Of a DNA stretch of 13,620 nt, positions 1 through 6,291 are shown one piece after another (within the stretch, counting starts at the first letter, position 1; each line of letters begins with the position of its first letter). The translations under genes were made by a program, and so were the position numbers. A model generated the notes under the pieces. It had not been told where the DNA came from and did no database searches. It worked only from the letters and a program-made list of their open reading frames with translations. This DNA comes from Rhizobium sp. Q54 (lineage in GTDB: Bacteria; Pseudomonadota; Alphaproteobacteria; Rhizobiales; Beijerinckiaceae): NCBI GenBank assembly GCA_945903655.1, contig CAMDOY010000064.1, positions 1 to 13,620 on the forward strand, in the 5' to 3' direction.

Positions 1-815
1 CCCGCCTGCCGGTCCACCCCGGCCCCGCCGCGCTGGCCACGACTCAGGATCGCGCGACCGAGAAACGCTTCCTGAACGGTCTGGGGATCCCAACAGCGCC
101 CTTCCTCGAAGTGGACGACGCCTCGGGCCTCGCCCGCGCCCTGGAGGCCCTGGGCCGCCCCGCCATCCTCAAGACCCGCCGCTTTGGTTATGACGGCAAG
201 GGCCAGATCATGATCCGCGAGGGCATGGATGTGGAGACGAGCTGGCTGGCCCTTGGCGGCGGCCCCTGCATTCTGGAGGGGCTGGTGCCCTTCACCCGCG
301 AGGTCTCGGTGGTGGCTGCGCGCGGGCTCGACGGCTCCTTCGCCGCCTATGACGTCTGCGAGAACGCCCACGAGAACCATATTCTCGCCCTGACCACAGT
401 CCCCGCCCGCATGGGCTCTGACACGGCGGCGGAGGCGGTCGCCATGGCCGCGCGCATCGCCGGGGCGCTGAACTATGTGGGGGTGATCTCGGTCGAGATG
501 TTCCATGTTGTGGACAAGGCGGGCGAGCGGCTCGTGGTCAACGAGATCGCTCCGCGCGTCCACAATTCCGGCCACTGGACCCTCGACGGCGCCGTGACCT
601 CCCAATTCGAGCAGCATATCCGCGCCGTCTGCGGCTGGCCGCTGGGCTCCACACGCCGCCATGGGCGGGTGGAGATGCGCAACCTTATTGGCGCTGAGGC
701 CAACGACTGGGCGGCCCTGCTGGCCGAACCGGGCGCCTGCCTGCACCTCTATGGCAAGCACGAGGCCCGCGAAGGCCGCAAGATGGGTCATGTGACCCGG
801 ATTTTCCCCGAATGA
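1..815 (+). CDS. purK: N5-carboxyaminoimidazole ribonucleotide synthase, 3' part (5' end outside window)
   Basis: PurK is an ATP-grasp enzyme that uses ATP and bicarbonate to carboxylate 5-aminoimidazole ribonucleotide to N5-CAIR in cytosolic purine synthesis; PurE then rearranges the product. The frame is open from base 3 to the TGA at 813-815, giving about 270 residues, so roughly the N-terminal quarter of the usual 350-390 residues is missing. Visible PurK signatures are QDR followed by EKRFL just inside the window, the glycine-rich ATP loop KTRRFGYDGKGQ (about 172-207), ILEGLVPFTREVSVV, and the hallmark NEIAPRVHNSGHWT (about 541-582), which carries metal and phosphate ligands. The GTG at 111 is internal, because the family match continues upstream of it. 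rpsU follows 177 bp downstream on the same strand. purE would be expected just upstream, outside the window. Confidence 0.96.
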   Translation, partial: RLPVHPGPAALATTQDRATEKRFLNGLGIPTAPFLEVDDASGLARALEALGRPAILKTRRFGYDGKGQIMIREGMDVETSWLALGGGPCILEGLVPFTREVSVVAARGLDGSFAAYDVCENAHENHILALTTVPARMGSDTAAEAVAMAARIAGALNYVGVISVEMFHVVDKAGERLVVNEIAPRVHNSGHWTLDGAVTSQFEQHIRAVCGWPLGSTRRHGRVEMRNLIGAEANDWAALLAEPGACLHLYGKHEAREGRKMGHVTRIFPE

Positions 816-992
816 GGCGCCCCTAAAAGACCCGAAAAGGGGGGCTGCGTATGGACAAGCCCTCCACCATCTGCTATCCGCACCCCCCACAGTAGGGTTT
901 CCAAAGTCCTTACGACAGGTTTCTCCCCATCGGGGTTTCGCTCTAACACGGCAGTCCGCTCACGGACCAAGCCGCAACGACAGGATGAATGC
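816..992 (+). promoter_or_regulatory. purK-rpsU intergenic region, presumed rpsU leader
   Basis: These 177 bp must hold the end of the purK transcript and probably the start of the rpsU transcript. A weak inverted repeat (CCCCT 820-824 with AGGGG 838-842) follows purK but has no T-run, so it is not a convincing terminator. A 14-codon open frame (ATG 851 to TAG 893-895) is preceded by a G-run. I found no convincing -35/-10 pair. The assignment is by position only. Confidence 0.3.
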
Positions 993-1235
993 GTGCAAGT
1001 TCTCGTCCGTGACAACAACGTCGATCAGGCCCTCAAGGCCCTCAAGAAGAAGATGCAGCGCGAGGGCATTTTCCGCGAGATGAAGCTCCGTGGCCATTAC
1101 GAGAAGCCCTCCGAGAAGCGCGCCCGCGAGCAGGCTGAAGCCGTGCGCCGCGCCCGCAAGCTCGCCCGCAAGAAGATGCAGCGCGAAGGCCTGCTGCCCA
1201 TGAAGCCGAAGCCGGAAATGGGCGCGCGCCGCTAG
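993..1235 (+). CDS. rpsU: 30S ribosomal protein bS21
   Basis: bS21 is a small basic protein of the 30S subunit that lies near the 3' end of 16S rRNA and helps with mRNA binding at initiation. The 80-residue product begins MQVLVRDNNVDQALKALKKK and continues with the family core KMQREGIFREMKLRGHYEKPSEKR, then an Arg/Lys-rich helix (RRARKLARKK). Length and sequence fit the alphaproteobacterial form. The start is GTG at 993: the AGGA at 982-985 sits 7 nt upstream, and the MQVLVRDNNV start is the family consensus. The ATG at 985 is in another frame. A strong intrinsic terminator follows 34 bp after the stop, so the gene probably ends its own short transcript. Confidence 0.97.
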   Translation: MQVLVRDNNVDQALKALKKKMQREGIFREMKLRGHYEKPSEKRAREQAEAVRRARKLARKKMQREGLLPMKPKPEMGARR

Positions 1236-1269
1236 GCGCAAGCGTCTTTTTCACATCCGGGAGACTGTG

Positions 1270-1310
1270 GCGCCGGGGATCGAAAGATCCCTCCGGCGCT
1301 ATCTCTTTTT
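1270..1310 (+). terminator. Rho-independent terminator of rpsU
   Basis: The left arm 1270-1281 pairs with 1286-1299 through 12 base pairs with a 2-nt bulge (1291-1292). The hairpin is closed by a C-GAAA-G tetraloop, and a T-run (1306-1310) follows after a short TATCTC stretch. It lies between rpsU and the TPR gene and fits rpsU termination. Confidence 0.9.
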
Positions 1311-1453
1311 CGGCGCAGGGTGTTTTCTCGACGCCCGCAGTCCACAATAGTCGCCTTGGCCGTAATCTCGCCCCATTACCCATGTTTTCAAGGTGAGATT
1401 CTTTTAAGCTTCGCGGCGCATGCTTATGTCGCTTCGAACCGAGTGCGCTTTGG

Positions 1454-1939
1454 ATGATGATGAACCCAGCCTTTCTTCGCCCCGCCCGCCAGCTGACGTC
1501 GCTCGCCGCCGTCGCCGCGCTCAGCGTTCTGCTGGGTGGCTGCGAGATGAACCTCGGCAGCTTCAACGGCCTGAGCAGCTCGGCCGCCCGGCCGCGCATC
1601 GCAGAGACCGAGGCGCCGGACGCCTCCTTCAGCGACAATATCGCCTCCCTCACCGATGTGGTGAAGCGCAACCCCAACTCGCCCGAGGCCTATAACACCC
1701 GTGGCGCCGCCTATGCGCGCGCAGGGCGCTATCAGGAGGCCGTCACCGATTTCAGCCAGGCGATCCGCCTCGATCCCAATCACGCCTCCGCCTATACGAA
1801 CCGCGCTCTGGCGGCGCGGCAGATGGGCAAGAACGATGTGGCGCTGGCGGATTTCGGCCGCGCCATCGCCGCCAATCCCAGCCATGCGCCGGCCTATCTG
1901 GGCCGCGCCAATCTGCTGCGGGCGCAGGGCAATCTGTAG
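1454..1939 (+). CDS. 5' half of split TPR lipoprotein (161 aa)
   Basis: If the amber codon is real and not suppressed, this half gives a lipoprotein with a signal peptide, Cys30, two full TPR units and helix A of a third, ending ...RAQGNL. It would still be exported and lipidated, but would end on an unpaired TPR helix. Confidence 0.55.
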   Translation: MMMNPAFLRPARQLTSLAAVAALSVLLGGCEMNLGSFNGLSSSAARPRIAETEAPDASFSDNIASLTDVVKRNPNSPEAYNTRGAAYARAGRYQEAVTDFSQAIRLDPNHASAYTNRALAARQMGKNDVALADFGRAIAANPSHAPAYLGRANLLRAQGNL

Positions 1940-1945
1940 GACGCC

Positions 1946-2335
1946 ATGGCGGACCTTGATCAGGCCATCCGCCTCAACCCGGAGGAGGCGCAGGCCTTCC
2001 ATGCCCGTGGCCTGATCTACCAGCGCAACGGGAACCACGCCCGGGCGATCACAGATTTCGACAACGCCATCGACCGCAATCCCTTCGCCGCCGCACCCTA
2101 TCAGGCGCGCGCCCAGAGCCTCACCGTCATCGGAAAATACGATCTGGCGATCGAGGACTTCAACGCCGCCCTCAACGTCAACAACCGCAACGGCGACGCC
2201 TGGGCGGGCCTGGGCCTCGCTTATGAGAAGCAGGGCGACAAGACGAAGGCGTCCGAGTCCTATGGCCGCGCGCTAGTGGTCGATCCCGGCAACAGAGTCG
2301 CGCGCGAAGGCCAGAGCCGCACCGGGCGGGCCTGA
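1946..2335 (+). CDS. 3' half of split TPR gene (129 aa if re-initiated)
   Basis: ATG 1946 lies 6 nt after the amber codon in the same frame. AGGA (1938-1941) overlaps the stop codon and sits 4 nt before this ATG, so termination-reinitiation is possible. The product would hold helix B of TPR unit 3 and units 4-6. It has no signal peptide, so it would stay in the cytosol, unlike the intact protein. This ATG is an ordinary Met within the TPR helix, so I think it was not originally a start codon. Confidence 0.4.
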   Translation: MADLDQAIRLNPEEAQAFHARGLIYQRNGNHARAITDFDNAIDRNPFAAAPYQARAQSLTVIGKYDLAIEDFNAALNVNNRNGDAWAGLGLAYEKQGDKTKASESYGRALVVDPGNRVAREGQSRTGRA

Positions 2336-2371
2336 AAAAGAAAATGGCCGTAGGCTGAAAGCCCCGGCCAT
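2335..2371 (-). terminator. Hairpin terminator between convergent TPR gene and pntB (usable on both strands)
   Basis: ATGGCC (2344-2349) pairs with GGCCAT (2366-2371), and GGC (2353-2355) with GCC (2361-2363), with a small internal loop and a TGAAA apical loop. On the - strand the hairpin is followed by TTTTCTTTTT (complement of 2335-2344), a good intrinsic terminator for the pnt genes. On the + strand it is followed by the weaker TCTCTTCC. Confidence 0.85.
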
Positions 2372-2409
2372 CTCTTCCAATCACCTGAAAGACCAGATCG
2401 CCGGGCTGC

Positions 2410-3816
2410 TCAGTGCCCGAGCGCCTTGACGATTTGCTCCACCATCTTCTTCGCGTCGGCGAAGAGCATCATGGTGTTGTCCTTGAAGAACAGCTCGTTC
2501 TCCACGCCCGCATAGCCCGAACCCATGCCGCGCTTGATGAAGAGCACGGTCTTGGCCCGCTCCACATCCAGAATCGGCATGCCGTAAATGGCGGACTTGG
2601 GGTCCGTCTTGGCGGCGGGGTTGGTCACGTCATTGGCGCCGATCACGAAGGCCACGTCCGCCTGCCCGAATTCCGAGTTGATGTCCTCGAGTTCGAAGAC
2701 CTCGTCATAGGGCACATTGGCTTCCGCCAGCAGCACGTTCATGTGGCCGGGCATGCGGCCCGCCACCGGGTGGATGGCGTATTTGACCTCGACGCCCTCT
2801 TTCTTGAGCAGGTCCGCCATCTCGCGCAGGGCGTGCTGGGCCTGGGCCACCGCCATGCCATAGCCCGGCACGATGATGACCTTGGAGGCGTTCTTCATGA
2901 TATAGGCCGCGTCATCCGCCGAGCCCTGCTTGACCGGGCGCGTCTCGACCACGCCAGCGCCAGCCGCCGCTCCGTCATCGCCGCCAAAGCCGCCAAGGAT
3001 CACGGAGAAGAAGGAGCGGTTCATGCCCTTGCACATGATGTAGGACAGGATCGCGCCCGAGGAGCCCACCAGCGCGCCGGTGATGATCAGCGCGAGATTG
3101 CCCAGGGTGAAGCCGATGCCCGCCGCCGCCCAGCCCGAATAGGAGTTGAGCATGGAGACCACGACCGGCATATCCGCGCCGCCGATGGGCACGATGAGCA
3201 AGACGCCCAGCGCCAGCGACACCGCCACCAGCAGCCAGAAGACCAGATGGCTCTGGGTCGCCATGAAGATGCCAATCAGCACCACCAGCGCGACGCCCAG
3301 CCCCGCGTTGATGAGATGGCGCTGGGGCAGCATGATGGGCTTGCCGGACATGCGCCCGTCGAGCTTCAGGAAGGCGATGATCGAACCCGTGAAGGTGATG
3401 GCGCCGATGGCCGCGCCAATCGCCATTTCCAGAAGGCTGGCGGCATGGATCGTCTTGGAGGTTCCGATGCCAAAAGCCTGGGGCGCATAGAGCGCGCCCG
3501 CCGCCACCAGCACGGCGGCGAGGCCCACCAGCGCGTGGAAGAAGGCCACGAGTTGGGGCATGGCGGTCATCTGGACCGTGCGAGCGCGCCAGGCGCCAAA
3601 GCCGCCGCCGATGGCGATGCCCACCAGCACCAGCATCCAGGCCGAGAAGCCTGCGGGCATGCGGTAGAGCAGCGTGGTCACCACCGCGATGCCCATGCCG
3701 ATCATGCCGAACAGGTTGCCCTGCCGGGAGCTTGAGGGATGGGACAGGCCGCGCAGCGACAGAATGAAGAGGACGCCCGAAACGAGATAGAGAAGGGCCG
3801 CGAAATTGGCGCTCAT
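2410..3816 (-). CDS. pntB: NAD(P) transhydrogenase subunit beta
   Basis: PntB is the beta subunit of the proton-translocating transhydrogenase, which uses the proton-motive force to move hydride from NADH to NADP+. The 468-residue protein has several membrane helices in residues 1-260 (domain II) and an NADP(H)-binding domain III from about residue 300. Domain II includes FFHALVG with His94, which corresponds to the proton-pathway histidine of the family. Domain III shows VPGYGMAVAQAQ (316-327), GRMPGHMN (353-360), GANDVTNPAA (393-402) and KRGMGSGYAG (428-437), all typical. The ATG lies 4 bp after the pntAB stop, so the genes are probably translationally coupled. It is the last gene of its - strand block, with a terminator 38 bp downstream. 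Length matches the Rhodospirillum rubrum subunit. Confidence 0.97.
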   Translation of the reverse strand: MSANFAALLYLVSGVLFILSLRGLSHPSSSRQGNLFGMIGMGIAVVTTLLYRMPAGFSAWMLVLVGIAIGGGFGAWRARTVQMTAMPQLVAFFHALVGLAAVLVAAGALYAPQAFGIGTSKTIHAASLLEMAIGAAIGAITFTGSIIAFLKLDGRMSGKPIMLPQRHLINAGLGVALVVLIGIFMATQSHLVFWLLVAVSLALGVLLIVPIGGADMPVVVSMLNSYSGWAAAGIGFTLGNLALIITGALVGSSGAILSYIMCKGMNRSFFSVILGGFGGDDGAAAGAGVVETRPVKQGSADDAAYIMKNASKVIIVPGYGMAVAQAQHALREMADLLKKEGVEVKYAIHPVAGRMPGHMNVLLAEANVPYDEVFELEDINSEFGQADVAFVIGANDVTNPAAKTDPKSAIYGMPILDVERAKTVLFIKRGMGSGYAGVENELFFKDNTMMLFADAKKMVEQIVKALGH

Positions 3817-3820
3817 CGGC

Positions 3821-4240
3821 TCACCCCTTCTTCTTGTACATGGAGAGCATGCGCTCGGTGACCATGAAGCCGCCGAAGATGTTCACCGAGGCCAGGATCA
3901 GCGCCACAAAGCCAAAGACCCGCGCCCAGAGCGGGCCATCATCGCCCGGCGTTGAGGCGTCCACCCCCACCGAAAGAAGCGCGCCCACCACGATCACCGA
4001 CGAGATGGCGTTGGTGACGGACATGAGCGGCGTATGCAGGGCAGGCGTCACCTGCCAGACCACATAGTAGCCCACGAAAATCGCCAGGGCGAAGATCGCG
4101 AGACGGAAGACGAAGGGGTCGATCGCCCCGCCGGAGGCCGCATTCGCGGCGTCGCCCGCCGCGCTTGCGACCTGATCAGCATATTGCTGGGCGGCGCTCT
4201 GCACCTTTTCAAGAAACTGTTGTGTCGCCTCAGTGGCCAT
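3821..4240 (-). CDS. pntAB: NAD(P) transhydrogenase subunit alpha 2 (membrane part)
   Basis: This 139-residue protein is the membrane part of the transhydrogenase alpha chain in organisms, such as R. rubrum, that split alpha into two genes. A soluble, Ala/Gln-rich N-terminus (residues 1-40) is followed by about three membrane helices (roughly 43-63, 68-90 and 105-128). Family residues include the PALHTPLMSVTNAISSVIVVGAL segment and the IFGGFMVTERMLSMY end. It completes domain II together with PntB. The ATG at 4240 is preceded by GAAGAGGG, a good ribosome-binding site. It lies 48 bp after pntAA and 4 bp before pntB, so all three are surely one transcript. Confidence 0.96.
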   Translation of the reverse strand: MATEATQQFLEKVQSAAQQYADQVASAAGDAANAASGGAIDPFVFRLAIFALAIFVGYYVVWQVTPALHTPLMSVTNAISSVIVVGALLSVGVDASTPGDDGPLWARVFGFVALILASVNIFGGFMVTERMLSMYKKKG

Positions 4241-4288
4241 GACGCCCTCTTCAAGGTTGGGCCTGGGGGAAAAGGTGGCTCGCGCCCC

Positions 4289-5425
4289 TTACGCCTTCTG
4301 GAAATTCGGATGCACGACCGCGCCGTCGCGGGTCAGCAGCGTCGCCTTGACGAGTTCATCGTCCCAATTGGGGGCGAAGCTCTTCGTCTCCTTGTTGACG
4401 AGCGTGTCCATGAAGGCGAGCAGGTTGCGCGCGTAAAGGCTGGAAGCGGTTGCGGCGAGACGGCCGGGCACATTGAGATGGCCGACGATCTTCACGCCAT
4501 TGTCCGTCACGAAGGTCTGGCCGGGAACCGCCAGCTCGCAATTGCCGCCGCGCTCCACCGCCAGATCGACGATGACCGAGCCCGGCCGCATGGAATGGAC
4601 CATCTCGGCGGTGATGAGCCTGGGGGCGGGACGGCCGGGGATCAGCGCCGTGGTGATGACGATGTCCTGCTTGGCGATATGGGCGGCGGTGAGGGCCGCC
4701 TGCTTGGCCTGATATTCCTTGGACATTTCCTTGGCGTAGCCGCCCGCCGTCTGGGCCTGGGCGAATTCCTCGTCCTCGACGGCCAGAAACTTCGCGCCCA
4801 GCGACTCGACCTGTTCCTTGGTGGCGGGGCGCACGTCGGTCGCGGTGACGATGGCGCCAAGACGCCGCGCGGTGGCGATGGCCTGCAAGCCCGCGACGCC
4901 CACGCCCATGATGAAGATCTTGGCCGCAGGCACGGTGCCCGCCGCCGTCATCATCATCGGCAGCGCCCGGCCATATTCGCCTGCGCCATCGATGACGGCG
5001 CGATAGCCCGCCAGATTGGCCTGGGACGACAGCACATCCATGACCTGCGCGCGGGTGATGCGCGGCATGAATTCCATGGCGAAGGTGGAGAGACCCGCCT
5101 GAGCGAACTGGGCCAGAGCCTCGTCCTGCCCATAGGGGTCCATGATGGCGATGACGGCTGCGCCGGGAGCGGCGCCCGCCAGGTCAGCGGCAGCGGGCCT
5201 GCGCACCGCGAGCACCACCTGCGCGCCAGCGACCGCCTCGGAGAGGCTGTGGGCGATCTTGGCGCCAGCGGCTTCGAAATCCGCGTCGGGAATGCCGGAG
5301 GCGGAGCCCGCCCCGGTCTGCACCATGACCTCGGCTCCGAGGGCGGCGAGTTTCTTGATCGTTTCCGGCGTCACCGCGACGCGGGTCTCGACGGAAAGGT
5401 TTTCAGCAGGAACAGCTATGCGCAT
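4289..5425 (-). CDS. pntAA: NAD(P) transhydrogenase subunit alpha 1 (NAD(H)-binding domain I)
   Basis: The 378-residue protein is domain I, the peripheral NAD(H)-binding part facing the cytosol, homologous to alanine dehydrogenase. It starts MRIAVPAENLSVETRVAVTP, as in the family. The RAQ-MD-LSSQ-NLAGYRAV segment (125-144) forms the loop at the hydride-transfer site. The Rossmann motif GVGVAGLQAIATARRLGA is at 174-191, with Asp197 placed to bind the adenine ribose. Also present are TTALIPG-PAP and the C-terminal VTRDGAVVHP. The start has GGAG 7 nt upstream. A 109-bp gap with a large hairpin separates it from the upstream oxidase subunit IV gene, so the pnt genes may have their own promoter as well as read-through from upstream. 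Confidence 0.97.
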   Translation of the reverse strand: MRIAVPAENLSVETRVAVTPETIKKLAALGAEVMVQTGAGSASGIPDADFEAAGAKIAHSLSEAVAGAQVVLAVRRPAAADLAGAAPGAAVIAIMDPYGQDEALAQFAQAGLSTFAMEFMPRITRAQVMDVLSSQANLAGYRAVIDGAGEYGRALPMMMTAAGTVPAAKIFIMGVGVAGLQAIATARRLGAIVTATDVRPATKEQVESLGAKFLAVEDEEFAQAQTAGGYAKEMSKEYQAKQAALTAAHIAKQDIVITTALIPGRPAPRLITAEMVHSMRPGSVIVDLAVERGGNCELAVPGQTFVTDNGVKIVGHLNVPGRLAATASSLYARNLLAFMDTLVNKETKSFAPNWDDELVKATLLTRDGAVVHPNFQKA

Positions 5426-5484
5426 GCGAATGCTCCGATGAAACCCGATAATTCAGGTTCGAACCGCCAATCCCCTACGAGAAC

Positions 5485-5525
5485 GGGCCGCACGGTCGCC
5501 GCCCGAAGGCGCGACCCTGCGGCCC
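5485..5525 (-). terminator. Large hairpin between oxidase subunit IV gene and pntAA
   Basis: GGGCCGCA and TGCGGCCC form an 8-bp outer stem, GGTCGC with GCGACC a middle stem, and GCC-TTCG-GGC the tip, about 17 pairs in 41 nt when read on the - strand. It begins 9 nt after the subunit IV stop. No T-run follows, so it may be a leaky or attenuating terminator, or an mRNA-processing or stability element between the two transcript parts. Confidence 0.6.
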
Positions 5526-5534
5526 TTCTACGCG

Positions 5535-5684
5535 TCAGAGAAGGGTGACGGCCATGAAAATGACGATGGCGACGACGCCGATGGTGCCCCACTTCGTCAT
5601 CTCGACGAACAGTTTGTAGGTCGCCTCGTGCTCGGCGTAGTCCATGTCCGGATGGCCCTTGGCGGCGGTCTGATGATTAGCCAT
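5535..5684 (-). CDS. aa3-type cytochrome c oxidase subunit IV
   Basis: The 49-residue protein belongs to the short bacterial subunit IV family of aa3-type oxidases (COX4_pro_2 type). A polar N-terminus leads into DMDYAEHEATYKLFVEMTKWG, the family signature, then one membrane helix to the C-terminus (residues 33-49). It is a one-helix accessory subunit of the proton-pumping terminal oxidase, known structurally from Paracoccus and Rhodobacter. The ATG at 5684 is chosen because the signature begins shortly after it and GAGGGG lies just upstream. An upstream in-frame start would add 55 residues unlike the family. It overlaps the preceding gene by 8 bp. It is commonly found next to pntAA in Rhizobiales, away from the main cox genes (from memory). 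Confidence 0.93.
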   Translation of the reverse strand: MANHQTAAKGHPDMDYAEHEATYKLFVEMTKWGTIGVVAIVIFMAVTLL

Positions 5685-6291
5685 GATCCCCTCGAGAAGG
5701 TTCGCTAGAATTTCGGTCCATTTGCTTAGCCGAATCCGAAGAAGCCTGCAATGTGGCGGCGGCGCGGCGCGCCTGCCGATACACAAACAGGACGTAGACA
5801 GAAAGTCCCAAGGCCCCGCCCATATGGAGCAGCCACAGGCGCCCGGCATCCGCGACGTCCGGCCCGGCCCCCAGACGCCCGATCACGAAAGCCCCCAACG
5901 GCAGCGCGAAGGCCAGCGCGCGCGGGGCGCCTTCGCCGCTTCGAAACAGCAAGGCCGCCACCAGAAGCACCGGAACATAATAGGCCTCCACCCAGCACCC
6001 CGGCCCCAGCCGCAGCACGACCAGCAGGGTGACGAGGGTTCCCGCGAAGGCCAGCAGCAGGCGCCCGAGAACCGCGCTCACATGGCCGACGAAGGGCACG
6101 GCGAGGAAAACCGGCGTGGTGGCCCAGGCGACCGACGAAGCCCAGCCGGGCTCGCCGATGATCCAGACGATTCCCAGGGGATAGAAAGGCTGGCTGGAGC
6201 CCACCAGCAGGGCCACCGAATTGGCGGCCTGTTGCAGCGGGTTGTCCGTCGCGGTGCGGTTGCGCCAGACCTGCAGGAGGTTGGACGCCAT
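5677..6291 (-). CDS. Hypothetical multi-pass membrane protein
   Basis: I do not recognise a family. The product (204 residues from ATG 6291) has about six hydrophobic segments (roughly 24-45, 50-68, 72-95, 100-117, 124-140 and 151-172), a soluble N-terminus with LLQVWRNRTATDNPLQQAANSVALL, and a polar Ser/Asp-rich tail of about 30 residues. No enzymatic motif or metal-binding cluster is evident. Its ATG overlaps the stop of the ABC1 gene by one base (TGATG); a GTG at 6294 is an alternative start. Its TAA overlaps the start of oxidase subunit IV by 8 bp. This tight packing suggests translational coupling and a role linked to the membrane, perhaps to quinone, oxidase or transhydrogenase function, but that is inference from position only. 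Confidence 0.8.
   Translation of the reverse strand: MASNLLQVWRNRTATDNPLQQAANSVALLVGSSQPFYPLGIVWIIGEPGWASSVAWATTPVFLAVPFVGHVSAVLGRLLLAFAGTLVTLLVVLRLGPGCWVEAYYVPVLLVAALLFRSGEGAPRALAFALPLGAFVIGRLGAGPDVADAGRLWLLHMGGALGLSVYVLFVYRQARRAAATLQASSDSAKQMDRNSSEPSRGDHG

Larger units (their letters stand above)
1454..2335 (+). pseudogene. TPR-repeat lipoprotein gene interrupted by an in-frame TAG
   Basis: One reading frame runs from ATG 1454 to TGA 2333-2335 (293 codons), broken only by TAG at 1937-1939 (codon 162). Residues 1-30 form a lipoprotein signal: Arg-containing N-region, hydrophobic core, and lipobox L-G-G-C with Cys30, so the N-terminus should be lipid-anchored outside the cytoplasmic membrane. 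Six 34-residue TPR units follow from about residue 68, each ending in a form like AIRLDP or AIRLNP. The stop falls between helices A and B of unit 3. At the same place unit 1 has RYQEAV (CAG codon) where unit 3 has NL-stop-DAM, so a single CAG-to-TAG change explains it. Repeat periodicity and frame are intact on both sides. TPR lipoproteins usually act as protein-interaction scaffolds; the partner is unknown. Alternatives are a sequencing error, a recent nonsense mutation, amber readthrough, or two separate products. The start is the first of three consecutive ATGs; no clear Shine-Dalgarno is seen. Confidence 0.8.

Noticed and set aside
111..815. purK read as a complete gene starting at GTG 111
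   Set aside because: The PurK match continues upstream of this codon (QDR and EKRFL), so the true start lies outside the window.
819..845. Inverted repeat after purK as an intrinsic terminator
   Set aside because: The stem is only about 5 pairs with a large loop, and no T-run follows.
5456..5465. GGTTCGAACC, reminiscent of a tRNA T-loop
   Set aside because: There is no cloverleaf, acceptor stem or anticodon arm around it; it is just a 10-bp palindrome before pntAA.
2413..5548. Long + strand open frames (440 and 504 codons) opposite the pnt genes
   Set aside because: They lie antisense to strongly conserved pntB/pntAB/pntAA. Their products are rich in His, Arg, Gly and Asp, as expected when high-GC codons are read in reverse, and match no family I know.
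5685..5849. N-terminal extension of the oxidase subunit IV gene
   Set aside because: The extra 55 residues overlap the membrane-protein gene, do not resemble the family, and a good ribosome-binding site lies before ATG 5684.
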